DNA of 64,000 nucleotides from Saprospira grandis (GTDB lineage: Bacteria > Bacteroidota > Bacteroidia > Chitinophagales > Saprospiraceae). Made by a program: the position numbers and the translations under genes. Each line of letters begins with the position of its first letter. Position 1 is the first letter of the stretch. The notes beneath the pieces are model-generated. The model had not been told where the DNA came from. It searched no databases and was given only the letters and a program-made list of their open reading frames with translations. Positions 7,245 to 14,711 of this stretch are shown piece after piece. The DNA is taken from positions 2,460,501 to 2,524,500 of the forward strand of contig NZ_CP110854.1 of the NCBI RefSeq assembly GCF_027594745.1, read 5' to 3'.

Positions 7245-8798
7245 ATGCAAACAGCAGAGCAAATTGACATGAGCCAAGTGCTCAAAGAACTAGGATTGGC
7301 CGAGGTCAATGCCGGTAGCAGCACAGGCTTAGAGGATTTTCATGAGGCCAATGCGCCCCTGATTTCTTCCTACTCTCCAGTAGATGGCGCCTTGATCGCT
7401 AAGGTATATGCCACTAGCCAGGCCGAATATGAGCGTATCGTATCGGCTGGACAGGCCGCTTTTAAGAGCTGGAGAACTACGCCTGCCCCTCAACGTGGCG
7501 AAATCGTTCGCCAATATGGAGAAGCATTGCGCCGCCACAAAGACGCTTTGGGCCGCCTAGTGTCTTATGAAATGGGAAAAAGCCTGCAAGAAGGCTGGGG
7601 TGAAGTACAGGAAATGATTGATATCTGTGACTTTGCTGTTGGACTTTCGCGCCAACTTTATGGCCTCAGCATGAAATCGGAGCGCCCCAACCACAGAATG
7701 TATGAACAATGGCATCCGCTAGGGATCGTAGGGATTATCTCTGCCTTTAATTTCCCCGTGGCCGTTTGGTCTTGGAATGCCATGATTGCCCTTGTTTGTG
7801 GCGATGTTTGTATCTGGAAAGGCTCTGAGAAAGCGCCTCTTTGCGCCATCGCTTGCCAGAATATCTTGAAAGAGGTTTTGCAAGAGAATAAATTGCCCGA
7901 AGGACTTTCGGCAATCGTTACTGGCGATTATCATGTAGGGGAATGGATGACCAATGACGAGCGCATTCCATTGATTTCTGCTACAGGTTCTAGCCGTATG
8001 GGCCGCATTGTGGGCCAAACAGTAGCTGGCCGCTTTGGTAAAACCCTTTTGGAATTGGGCGGAAACAACGCCATTATCGTTACGCCTCAGGCTGACCTAA
8101 AAGTGACCCTAACCGCTACCATCTTTGGTGCCGTAGGTACTTGCGGACAGCGTTGTACGTCTACTCGTCGCCTCATCGTTCACGATTCTGTTTATGATAA
8201 AGTAAAAGAGTTGTTGGTGAATGCTTACCCCCAACTTCGCATTGGTAATCCTTTGGACCAGAATAACCATGTTGGTCCATTGATCGACCAAGATTCTGTA
8301 AACACTTATCTAGCCGCTATTGAAGCCGCTAAAGCCGCTGGCGGAAACGTCTTGGTTGAAGGGGGTGTATTGGAAGGTGAAGGTTACGAAAGCGGTTGCT
8401 ATGTGAAGCCTTGTTTGATTGAGGTAAGCGAGCAATTTGATATCGTAAAAACAGAAACTTTTGCCCCTATTCTTTACTTGCTCAAGTACAGCGATTTGGA
8501 AGAGGCTATCGCCATGCAAAATGATGTTCCTCAGGGATTGTCTTCGGCCATTATGACCGACTCTATCCGCGAGGCCGAGCTCTTCCTTTCTTCTCAGGGT
8601 TCTGATTGCGGAATTGCCAACGTAAATATTGGTACTTCTGGAGCTGAAATTGGAGGTGCTTTTGGTGGAGAAAAAGAAACTGGTGGAGGACGTGAGTCGG
8701 GCTCTGACGCTTGGAAGGCCTATATGCGTCGCCAAACCAATACGATTAACTATGGTGCAGATGTACCTTTGGCGCAGGGAATCAAATTTGATTTCTAA
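7245..8798 (+). CDS. Aldehyde dehydrogenase, ALDH7 (antiquitin) type
   Basis: 517 residues, NAD(P)-dependent. Catalytic Cys304 sits in GTCGQRCTSTRRL and the general base Glu270 in LLELGGNN. The ATG at 7245 fits a clear promoter. The substrate-region sequence HRMYEQWHPLGIVGIISAFNFP, and the QRCTSTRR form of the cysteine motif, are characteristic of ALDH7 enzymes. Those oxidise alpha-aminoadipate semialdehyde (piperideine-6-carboxylate) in lysine breakdown, so that is the likely substrate by family. No lysine catabolism gene is next to it. A strong terminator follows, so it is probably transcribed alone. Confidence 0.88.
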   Translation: MQTAEQIDMSQVLKELGLAEVNAGSSTGLEDFHEANAPLISSYSPVDGALIAKVYATSQAEYERIVSAGQAAFKSWRTTPAPQRGEIVRQYGEALRRHKDALGRLVSYEMGKSLQEGWGEVQEMIDICDFAVGLSRQLYGLSMKSERPNHRMYEQWHPLGIVGIISAFNFPVAVWSWNAMIALVCGDVCIWKGSEKAPLCAIACQNILKEVLQENKLPEGLSAIVTGDYHVGEWMTNDERIPLISATGSSRMGRIVGQTVAGRFGKTLLELGGNNAIIVTPQADLKVTLTATIFGAVGTCGQRCTSTRRLIVHDSVYDKVKELLVNAYPQLRIGNPLDQNNHVGPLIDQDSVNTYLAAIEAAKAAGGNVLVEGGVLEGEGYESGCYVKPCLIEVSEQFDIVKTETFAPILYLLKYSDLEEAIAMQNDVPQGLSSAIMTDSIREAELFLSSQGSDCGIANVNIGTSGAEIGGAFGGEKETGGGRESGSDAWKAYMRRQTNTINYGADVPLAQGIKFDF

Positions 8799-8818
8799 GC
8801 TAAATAGCTAATTACTAA

Positions 8819-8853
8819 GGGGCTGCGGAAGATCTTTCGCAGCCCTTTTTTTG
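8819..8853 (+). terminator. Rho-independent terminator after ALDH
   Basis: GGGGCTGCG and CGCAGCCC form a stem around GAAGATCTTT, followed by seven T. Confidence 0.85.
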
Positions 8854-8935
8854 TATAATAAGTCAGGAAAAATAAACTGCTATTAAACCTCGGCCCTTTT
8901 TGGGTATCCTAGAAGCAAAACAAGGAAGATGGTCT

Positions 8936-9514
8936 ATGAACAAAATGAAAATGGCCCTAGAAGAAAGTAGTTATCTACAGCCAGAAGAGCAAGAGTTGCT
9001 ACAGCAACTCCAAATGCCGCTAAGCTTCGAGCGTGCTTTTAGTCAGTTGGTGCAACAATATCAAGAGCGCCTATACTGGCATTTGAGAGGAATGCTAGGC
9101 CCTCATGAAGAAGCCGATGAGGTCTTGCAAAATACCTTTATTAAGGTCTATAAGGGGATAGATAAGTTTAGAGGACAGTCTAAACTCTATACCTGGCTCT
9201 ACCGAATTGCCACCAATGAGGCCCTGAGCCACTTGCGCAAGCGCAAGCGGCATCGGACCGAAAGTCTGGAGCTTTTGGACCATCAGGCGCCCGCCCAGGC
9301 CGATAGCTATTTGCCCGCAGAAGATATTGAAAACCTATTGCAAGAGGCCATCGCTCTTTTGCCCGATAGACAGCGACAAGTATTTTTGCTTCGCTACTAT
9401 GATGAAATGCCCTATCAAGATATGGCCGAGGTCCTAGAACTTTCGGTCGGTAGCCTGAAGGCTAGTTATCATCATGCCGTGAAAAAAATTGAAAACTACA
9501 TTAAACAGCAATAA
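8936..9514 (+). CDS. ECF-type RNA polymerase sigma factor
   Basis: 192 residues. Region 2 is seen in ADEVLQNTFIKVYKGIDKFRGQSKLYTWLYRIATNEALSHLRKR (core RNA polymerase and -10 contacts); region 4 in LLPDRQRQVFLLRYYDEMPYQDMAEVLELSVGSLKASYHHAVKKIE, a helix-turn-helix. The start at 8936 is chosen for the ATG; an in-frame TTG at 8900 is possible. The next gene starts one base after the stop and encodes a membrane protein that is probably its regulator, and a Spy-like periplasmic protein follows, so the three likely act in envelope stress control. Confidence 0.9.
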   Translation: MNKMKMALEESSYLQPEEQELLQQLQMPLSFERAFSQLVQQYQERLYWHLRGMLGPHEEADEVLQNTFIKVYKGIDKFRGQSKLYTWLYRIATNEALSHLRKRKRHRTESLELLDHQAPAQADSYLPAEDIENLLQEAIALLPDRQRQVFLLRYYDEMPYQDMAEVLELSVGSLKASYHHAVKKIENYIKQQ

Positions 9515-9515
9515 G

Positions 9516-10157
9516 ATGAAGGACCCCAAAAAAGGAGCAGAAGTTTGGGCCGAACTAGCGGATATGAGTCCGCTCTTGGCCAAGCATCGGCAGCCCTTGC
9601 CCCAAAGTCGAACTGCTCCCCCCAAGGATTATTTTCGAAAATTGCCCCAGCGCCTAGAAGAGCGCCTGCAGGCCGAAGACGAACTGACTGAAATCAGTCC
9701 CTTTTTGGCCCAACATAAAAAGCCCTTAGCGGAAGAGCGCAGCGCCCCCCCAATTGGCTACTTTGAGCAAAACCTCTTGGACCTCAAGAAGAATAGAGCT
9801 CGGAAAAAGAAGAACCGCCTTTGGCCAAAATTAGGCCTAGCTGCCTCTGTGGCCCTATTGGCGGGAGCCCTTAGCTTTTGGCTATTCTCCAATCCTCGGC
9901 TCAACAACAACAGCATGGCCATCAATAGCGAAATGGCCGAAACTTACCTCTTGGCTGAACTCGATGATTTGCCTATGGATGACCTCATGGCTTATGTCGA
10001 TGATCAGACCTTGGACCAACTAGAAGCCAATTTGCTTCCCCCAGCCAATGGCATTAGTCTAGAAAACGAACTACTAGAAGAAACAAACAACGATGAGCTT
10101 CAAGAATATCTAGAGCTGGACGAGCTAGATGAACTTGAAGATGATTTGCTCAATTAA
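9516..10157 (+). CDS. Single-pass membrane protein, putative anti-sigma factor
   Basis: 213 residues. One membrane segment, LGLAASVALLAGALSFWLF, near residues 107-125, splits a basic cytoplasmic half from a very acidic outer half (many Asp, Glu and Leu). The cytoplasmic half carries an internal duplication: SPLLAKHRQPLP..RTAPPKDYF (near residue 14) and SPFLAQHKKPLA..RSAPPIGYF (near residue 62). It starts one base after the sigma factor stop, so the two are translationally coupled. The anti-sigma role is inferred from position and topology; no zinc-type anti-sigma motif (HxxxCxxC) is present. Confidence 0.65.
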   Translation: MKDPKKGAEVWAELADMSPLLAKHRQPLPQSRTAPPKDYFRKLPQRLEERLQAEDELTEISPFLAQHKKPLAEERSAPPIGYFEQNLLDLKKNRARKKKNRLWPKLGLAASVALLAGALSFWLFSNPRLNNNSMAINSEMAETYLLAELDDLPMDDLMAYVDDQTLDQLEANLLPPANGISLENELLEETNNDELQEYLELDELDELEDDLLN

Positions 10158-10199
10158 ACTGCTTCAACAGGCAGTTCCTAAACAACAATCTAAATTCTG

Positions 10200-10745
10200 A
10201 TGACTATGAAGTATCTATCATTCATGATGCTGCTCTTTTTGGGTGGCTTGGGCCTCAATGCACAACCCCCGGTAGATGGCCCCAGAGAAGACGGTCCCCG
10301 CAAGGAGCGTATGGAAGCCCTTCGCATTGCGTACTTGACCAAAGAGCTAGATCTATCTAGCGATGAGGCTAAAAAGTTTTGGCCTGTATATGAGGCCTTT
10401 AAAGAAGAGAAAAAAGCTTTGCGCAAAGCAGGCAAAGCCCTACATCAAAAAGACTTGGCCCTGATGTCAGACAAAGAGGTAGAGGGCATTTTTGAGGAGC
10501 AGATGAAGCTCAAAGAAAAGCATATTGCCCTAGAGCGCAAATACCATAAAGAGTTTAAGAAGGTACTTCCCCTAAGAAAAGTACTCATGCTTCAAAAGGC
10601 TGAAAGAGGCTTTAAAAGAGAGGTGCTCAAGGCCATGAAAGGCCATCGTAGAGGTGGAAAACATCATGGCGGCAAGCACCGTAGAGGGGGCAAGCATCAT
10701 CGCGGAGAGCGTGGCGATGGTCCTCCTCCGCCCCCTAGAGATTAG
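10200..10745 (+). CDS. Spy/CpxP-like periplasmic sensor protein with His-rich tail
   Basis: 181 residues. Signal peptide MTMKYLSFMMLLFLGGLGLNAQ; a second ATG two codons later is equally possible. The mature part is helical and charged (LDLSSDEAKKFWPVYEAF, then LKEKHIALERKYHKEFKKVLP), as in proteins annotated in Bacteroidota as sensor of ECF-type sigma factor, related to the LTXXQ/Spy fold. The last about 40 residues are made of GKHH/RRGG repeats and end in PPPPPRD; such a His tract could bind metal. Third gene of the sigma cluster, 42 bases after the anti-sigma gene. Confidence 0.72.
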   Translation: MTMKYLSFMMLLFLGGLGLNAQPPVDGPREDGPRKERMEALRIAYLTKELDLSSDEAKKFWPVYEAFKEEKKALRKAGKALHQKDLALMSDKEVEGIFEEQMKLKEKHIALERKYHKEFKKVLPLRKVLMLQKAERGFKREVLKAMKGHRRGGKHHGGKHRRGGKHHRGERGDGPPPPPRD

Positions 10746-10773
10746 GGTTAATCTCAGTCATGCTTTGGAAAAG

Positions 10774-10803
10774 AAGGTCTGCTTTGGCGGGCCTTTTTTT
10801 TTG
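10774..10803 (+). terminator. Terminator after the sigma cluster
   Basis: GGTCTGC pairs with GCGGGCC (two G-T pairs) followed by nine T. It runs directly into repeat c3. Confidence 0.6.
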
Positions 10804-10947
10804 TTTTGGGGCCTGCCGCCTTCGGCGGCCGGGCCCTTTCAGGGCTCGCAGGTCTGCTCGGCCCTTCGCTTTTTTCGCTACGCTCAAAAAGCTTGGTCTG
10901 CCGCTTCGCGGCCCCCTTTCAGGCCCCTAGGCCGAAGCGCGGGGCTT
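10804..10947 (+). repeat. GGGGC structured repeat c3 (subfamily D, + orientation)
   Basis: TTTTGGGGCCTGCCGCC with stem GCCGCCTTCGGCGGC, then CGGGCCCTTTCAGGG, the core, a variable stem GCTTTTTTCGC/GCTCAAAAAGC, GGTCTGCCGCTTCGCGG and the D tail CCCTTTCAGGCCCCTAGG. Pairs with c4 around one small gene. Confidence 0.85.
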
Positions 10948-10964
10948 GGGTTGGGCCTTCCTTT

Positions 10965-11285
10965 CTACCAAGGAGAGACCCCATCCTCTTCATCGGCTTC
11001 TTTTTGGGGATAAGCTTGGCGGTAGGTCCATTTTTCTTTGGCCCGAGCAATAAACAATTGGGCCAGTAAAACATTGATGGCTTCATTTTGGGGCTGCTCC
11101 AAAATCTGTCGGACCTTATGCTCAGCAATGTCCCAGCGGTAACAAAGCTGAAAAAAAGCCTCTTGTAAGGGATCTAGATAGGAGAGCAGCGCTTGGGCCA
11201 AAGCTTCTTCTAATTGGGCCTCTTCTTGGGCCTGTAAAGCGGGGAAATCTTTGGCCAAAATACTCAGTAGGGCAGGAGTAGACAT
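10965..11285 (-). CDS. Unknown 106-residue protein
   Basis: Not recognised. Starts MSTPALLSILAKDF at 11285; the frame continues upstream only through repeat c4 and is not taken as coding. It is acidic and Ala/Gln/Leu-rich, probably all-helical, with CYRWDIAEHKVRQIL near residue 50. No signal peptide or membrane segment. It is the sole gene between inverted repeats c3 and c4, which leave only about 20 bases on each side. Confidence 0.6.
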   Translation of the reverse strand: MSTPALLSILAKDFPALQAQEEAQLEEALAQALLSYLDPLQEAFFQLCYRWDIAEHKVRQILEQPQNEAINVLLAQLFIARAKEKWTYRQAYPQKEADEEDGVSPW

Positions 11286-11305
11286 AAGCGTATTTTTTGG
11301 ATGTA

Positions 11306-11457
11306 GAGGAGCGAAGCGACTGGCTGAGGGATGGAAAAGGGTGGCCCGAAGGGCCAGACCCAGCAAAAATGCGAAGCATTTTTGCGCAGGGCCGAGCAGA
11401 CCTGCGAGCCCTGACACAGCCCGACCCGCCCGCAGGGCGGGGCAGCCCCAAAAAAAA
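11306..11457 (-). repeat. GGGGC structured repeat c4 (subfamily A, - orientation)
   Basis: On the minus strand: GGGGCTGCCCCGCCC with stem CCGCCCTGCGGGCGG, TCGGGCTGTG, the core, variable stem AAAAATGC..GCATTTTT, GGTCTGGCCCTTCGGGCC and tail TTTCCATCCCTCAGCC. Its first base abuts the stop codon of the DUF1415 gene, so it would be the start of that transcript's 3' end. Confidence 0.88.
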
Positions 11458-12018
11458 TTAATCCTCAGTGAGATAGCAAGCCTGTAGTTTTTGGGCCCAA
11501 TAGCTAGGGGGCTGTTCATTGAGTAGGGCTTGATTTCGGATAGGAATATTTTCGGGCTGGGGATAATGGGCTAGGGCCAGTTCCATTTCTGCCTCTCTGA
11601 TGAGGTGGAGCATGGGAAAGGGCGAGCGGTTGCTATAATGGCTGCTGGCCTGTTCATCTTCGCCAGCAAAAAGGTATTCGGGATGAAAACTGGCGAGTTG
11701 ATAATGGCCGCGCAAATTGAGTTGGTCAATGAGCAGATCGGCCAGATCGAGCAGGTCTAGATAATCAAAAAAGTTGGCAAAGCCGCTTTCAAAAATGAGC
11801 AAGCTCGTACTAATTTCTGGATGAGCTTGTAGTTCTTGCAAAGCCTGTTCAAGGTCCAGCAGGGCCGCTTCTACGGTTTGGGCCTTAGAGCTGTGGTAGG
11901 CAATGCGATTTTGGCGGTGTGGGGCATAGGCAAAAGGGCAAAGTTGGAGGTCGAGCACCACTGATTTTAGCCAAGCTTGGGTAGCTGGAATCGCCTTAGA
12001 ATTTTTATTTTCTTGCAT
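11458..12018 (-). CDS. DUF1415 family protein
   Basis: 186 residues, cytoplasmic. The N-terminal block WLKSVVLDLQLCPFA and the central GHYQLASFHPEYLFAGED..SHYSNRSPFPMLHLIRE are hallmarks of DUF1415 (COG3310). Function is not established. Its start is 53 bases from the divergent MazG-like gene, so the two may share a regulatory region. The stop codon is directly followed by repeat c4. Confidence 0.85.
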   Translation of the reverse strand: MQENKNSKAIPATQAWLKSVVLDLQLCPFAYAPHRQNRIAYHSSKAQTVEAALLDLEQALQELQAHPEISTSLLIFESGFANFFDYLDLLDLADLLIDQLNLRGHYQLASFHPEYLFAGEDEQASSHYSNRSPFPMLHLIREAEMELALAHYPQPENIPIRNQALLNEQPPSYWAQKLQACYLTED

Positions 12019-12071
12019 AAAAGCTTATTTTGAACAAGTTCTGGACGAAGATAAAGAATGCAAATTAGAAT

Positions 12072-12413
12072 ATGGAAATAAAAGAAGCACAGGCCGCCGT
12101 AGACCATTGGATCAAGACGGTAGGCGTTCGTTATTATAATGAGTTGACCAATACGGCCATCTTGATGGAAGAGGTGGGGGAGTTGGCTCGTTTGATGGCT
12201 CGAATTTATGGGGAGCAATCCTTCAAACGGGCAGAAGATGAGGCGAATGCTCAGGAGAACTTGGGCAGTGAGATGGGCGATATTTTATTTGTATTGCTCT
12301 GTTTGGCCAATCAGACCGGGGTAGATTTGGGCCAAGCCTTGGAGGATATTATGGAAAAGCGCAAAATTCGGGATGCCGAGCGGCATGCCAACAACCCCAA
12401 ATTGAAATCATAG
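12072..12413 (+). CDS. MazG-like nucleotide pyrophosphohydrolase
   Basis: 113 residues, all-alpha NTP-PPase fold. The metal-binding signature is seen as EEVGELARLMAR (residues 34-45) and, downstream, ENLGSEMGDILFVLLCLAN with EMGD. Such enzymes hydrolyse (d)NTPs to monophosphate and pyrophosphate, usually as house cleaning. Single-domain length. It ends 28 bases before serC and may be in one transcript with it. Confidence 0.85.
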   Translation: MEIKEAQAAVDHWIKTVGVRYYNELTNTAILMEEVGELARLMARIYGEQSFKRAEDEANAQENLGSEMGDILFVLLCLANQTGVDLGQALEDIMEKRKIRDAERHANNPKLKS

Positions 12414-12441
12414 GCCCTAGTTGGCTGACAAAAAGAACCTT

Positions 12442-13509
12442 ATGAAGAAGCATAATTTTTCGGCTGGACCAGCCATTTTACCTGCCACAGTTTTGGCCGA
12501 AGCGGCCGAGGCGGTAAAAGAATTTGGACAAGAAGGGCTATCTATTTTAGAGATGTCGCATCGTTCTAAGCCGATTACGGCTGTAGTGGATGAGGCTAGG
12601 GATTTGGTGCGGGAGCTCTTGGAGCTAGAAGATGACTTTGAGGTACTTTTCCTAACGGGGGGGGCTTCCTCGCAGTTTTTTATGGTCCCGATGAACTTAT
12701 TGGGAGAAGGCGAAACGGCGGCCTATATTGATACGGGGACATGGTCGACCAAAGCCATCAAGGAGGCCAAAAACTTTGGAGAGGTAGTCGTTGTGGGTAG
12801 TTCTGCGGATAAAGACTATACGTATATTCCCAAAGCTTGTCAGATTCCGGCCCATTGCAAATACCTGCATATAACGACCAACAACACCGTTCGGGGGAGT
12901 CAGTTTCATCATTTGCCAGAGCGTCCCGAGGGTTGTTTATTGGTTGCGGATATGTCATCAGACATTTTTAGCTGTCCGATTGACGCCAACCAATACGACT
13001 TAATTTATGCTGGGGCGCAGAAGAACTTGGGGCCAGCGGGAGTGACCTTAGTGATTGTGCGCAAATCTATTTTGGGTAACATCCAGCGTCAGATTCCGAC
13101 CATGCTCGATTATCAGACGCATGTCAAAAAGGGCTCGATGTTTAACACGCCGCCGGTATATCCCATTTATGTATCTATGTTGACCTTGCGTTGGATTCAG
13201 GGGCAGGGGGGCTTAAAGGCCATGCAGCGTCGGAATAAAGAAAAGGCCGATTTATTGTATCAGGCGGTAGAGGCGCATCCTCATTTCCGGCCCACCGTAG
13301 CCAAGGCGGATCGTTCTATCATGAACGCCTGTTTTGTGGCGGATACGGCAGCGCATGAGGCGGCCTTTTTGGCCTATTGCGAGGCCAATGGCATTAGTGG
13401 TTTGAAGGGTCACCGATCGGTGGGGGGCTTTCGGGCCTCTATGTACAATGCCATGGATTTGGCATCGGTGCAACATCTCGTTGATTTGCTGAACAACTTT
13501 AAGCCATAG
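12442..13509 (+). CDS. serC: Phosphoserine aminotransferase
   Basis: 355 residues. Start MKKHNFSAGPAILP at 12442 matches the family N-terminus; an upstream in-frame TTG is ignored. PLP-binding Lys194 lies in YAGAQKNLGPAGVT. TGGASSQF near residue 72 binds the cofactor phosphate, and residues 331-335 read GFRAS. It converts 3-phosphohydroxypyruvate and glutamate to phosphoserine in serine synthesis. serA and serB are not in the window. A strong terminator follows. Confidence 0.96.
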   Translation: MKKHNFSAGPAILPATVLAEAAEAVKEFGQEGLSILEMSHRSKPITAVVDEARDLVRELLELEDDFEVLFLTGGASSQFFMVPMNLLGEGETAAYIDTGTWSTKAIKEAKNFGEVVVVGSSADKDYTYIPKACQIPAHCKYLHITTNNTVRGSQFHHLPERPEGCLLVADMSSDIFSCPIDANQYDLIYAGAQKNLGPAGVTLVIVRKSILGNIQRQIPTMLDYQTHVKKGSMFNTPPVYPIYVSMLTLRWIQGQGGLKAMQRRNKEKADLLYQAVEAHPHFRPTVAKADRSIMNACFVADTAAHEAAFLAYCEANGISGLKGHRSVGGFRASMYNAMDLASVQHLVDLLNNFKP

Positions 13510-13517
13510 GGAAAAGC

Positions 13518-13556
13518 AAAAGCCCTCGCCTGAAATTGGGCGAGGGCTTTCTTTCT
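13518..13556 (+). terminator. Terminator after serC
   Basis: AAAGCCCTCGCC and GGGCGAGGGCTTT form a long stem over TGAAATT, followed by CTTTCT. It lies between convergent serC and the broken gene and could serve both strands. Confidence 0.8.
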
Positions 13557-13571
13557 AAGAATAGCTTGTAC

Positions 13572-13960
13572 TTATTCAAAAATGACGCTATTGGCTTCTA
13601 AGACGAGCTGAGATCCTTCCCCGCCTTTATATTCGCTATAGGGGGGGCTTTTGTGGGCTCGCCATTGAGGTCGATCACCCAGAAGTGATGAACTGGAGCA
13701 TCTTCTACTAGGCCCATCTCTACAACATTTTCATCGGCAGAAATATTGGTCCAGTAGTTTTGGTCCATAAAAAAGTAGGCTTGGTCCTCTACGTCTTTGG
13801 TTTGTGCTTTCTGGCTAATATGGGCTTGTCCTTTGTCATCGTAACGGACCGAAAGCTGTACTTTTTTGCCATCAAAGTTATAGGTTTTACCTATCTCATA
13901 ATGTTGGGCAAAAAGAAAAGAACTGCAGAATAGGCAGAGGGATAAAAGTAAGTGTTTTAT
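13572..13960 (-). pseudogene. Frameshifted small exported protein gene
   Basis: The minus strand reads (A)TA-AAA-CAC then LLLSLCLFCSSFLFAQHYE, a clear signal peptide, followed by GKTYNFDGKKVQLSVRYDDKG, QAYFFMDQNYWTNIS and HHFWVIDLNGEPTKAPP. Two defects are seen. No ATG, GTG or TTG precedes the signal peptide in frame; the start position holds ATA at 13958-13960. A run of seven C on the coding strand (13641-13647) puts the frame off by one: adding one base restores a good C-terminus, YSEYKGGEGSQLVLEANSVIFE, ending at 13572. About 130 codons when repaired. Function not recognised. Sequencing error or slippage-based switching remain possible. Confidence 0.65.
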
Positions 13961-14053
13961 TGTGTTTTCTTGTGAAATTATAAAATACTTTAAGATAGTT
14001 GTTTTTTATTTACAAGTAGTAGTTGAGATGGTCTTTTTTATGGAATTAGGTCA

Positions 14054-14195
14054 TTTTCTGGGGCTTGCCGCCTTCGGCGGCCGGGCCCTTTCAGGGCTCG
14101 CATGTTTGCTCGGCCCTGCGCCGCTTTCAGCGGCTGGGTCTGCCGCTGCGCGGCACCCTTTCAGGCCCCTAAGCCTGCGGCCCTGCGGGCCTTTT
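14054..14195 (+). repeat. GGGGC structured repeat c5 (subfamily D, + orientation)
   Basis: GGGGCTTGCCGCC, stem GCCGCCTTCGGCGGC, the core with two changes (CATGTTTGCTCGGCCC), variable stem GCCGCTTTCAGCGGC, GGTCTGCCGCTGCGCGGC and D tail. Forms the left half of a compact 587-base composite with c6. Confidence 0.85.
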
Positions 14196-14197
14196 TA

Positions 14198-14395
14198 CTG
14201 TAGGTTGAAACCTACAGCAACAATGGTATTGCTTCGCAATGCTTATAAATGAGGGTTGAAACCCTCATGAAGTTAACGCCATCCTTTAGAGCGCAAGGCC
14301 AGCTATATGAACAGTGGAGGCCCTTTAGGGCTGACTCCATTGGATTAGCCTAGGGGCTTGTCCCTAGGCGATGAACAGCAGGCGGCAAAGCCGCC
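14198..14395 (+). repeat. 198-bp near-identical block, copy 1
   Basis: Contains the triple-hairpin cassette (14198-14268), the AGAGCGCAAGGCCAGC block, a GGCCCTTTAGGGC hairpin, the CCTAGGGG/CCCTAGG hairpin (14349-14368) and a GGCGGC/GCCGCC hairpin. It matches 22919-23116 at the same length with only a handful of substitutions. Confidence 0.88.
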
Positions 14396-14640
14396 ATGGC
14401 CGAAGGCCAAACGGCCTAGCGATGTGCAGCAGTGGCCCGCAGGGCCAGACCGAGCCGCTGAAAGCGGCGAAGGGCCGAGCGAACAGCGAGCTGTGGAACG
14501 TAGCGCCCGCCGCAGGCGGGAGGCCCCAAAACAACAGCGAGCTGCGACAACCAGCCTCAAAGAGGCGCCAGTTCGACGAAGTAAACGACAACAAGGCCTT
14601 TAGGCCGCAGTTCGACGACTAAAAGGAGTAAGGCCCCAAA
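14396..14640 (-). repeat. GGGGC structured repeat c6 (subfamily B with extended leader, - orientation)
   Basis: On the minus strand it has two GGGGCC heads: TTTGGGGCCTTACTCC (from 14640) and TTTTGGGGCCTCCCGCC (from about 14531), separated by a leader with repeated GTCGTCGAACTG and TTGTTGTCG. Then comes GCGCTACGTTCCACAGCTCG, GCTCGGCCC, a variable stem GCCGCTTTCAGCGGC, GGTCTGGCCCTGCGGGCC and B tail CACATCGCTAGGCC. c9 has the same double head. Confidence 0.82.
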
Positions 14641-14657
14641 GAAAAAGGCAAAAAAAA

Positions 14658-14693
14658 TTTGGAATCGAACAAACGTTTGGTAAATTTGCCAAA
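14658..14693 (+). promoter_or_regulatory. Promoter and overlapping palindromic operator for the TetR-fad operon
   Basis: TTTG at 14658-14661, exactly 19 bases, then TAAATTTG at 14681-14688: a full Bacteroidota promoter. Two palindromes overlap it: CAAACGTTTG (14670-14679, perfect) and TTTGGTAAATTTGCCAAA (14676-14693, one mismatch pair). A repressor bound here would cover the -7 element. The first downstream gene is a TetR regulator, so autoregulation is likely. Confidence 0.75.
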
Positions 14694-14711
14694 GCAACAA
14701 ACCAAATAAAA

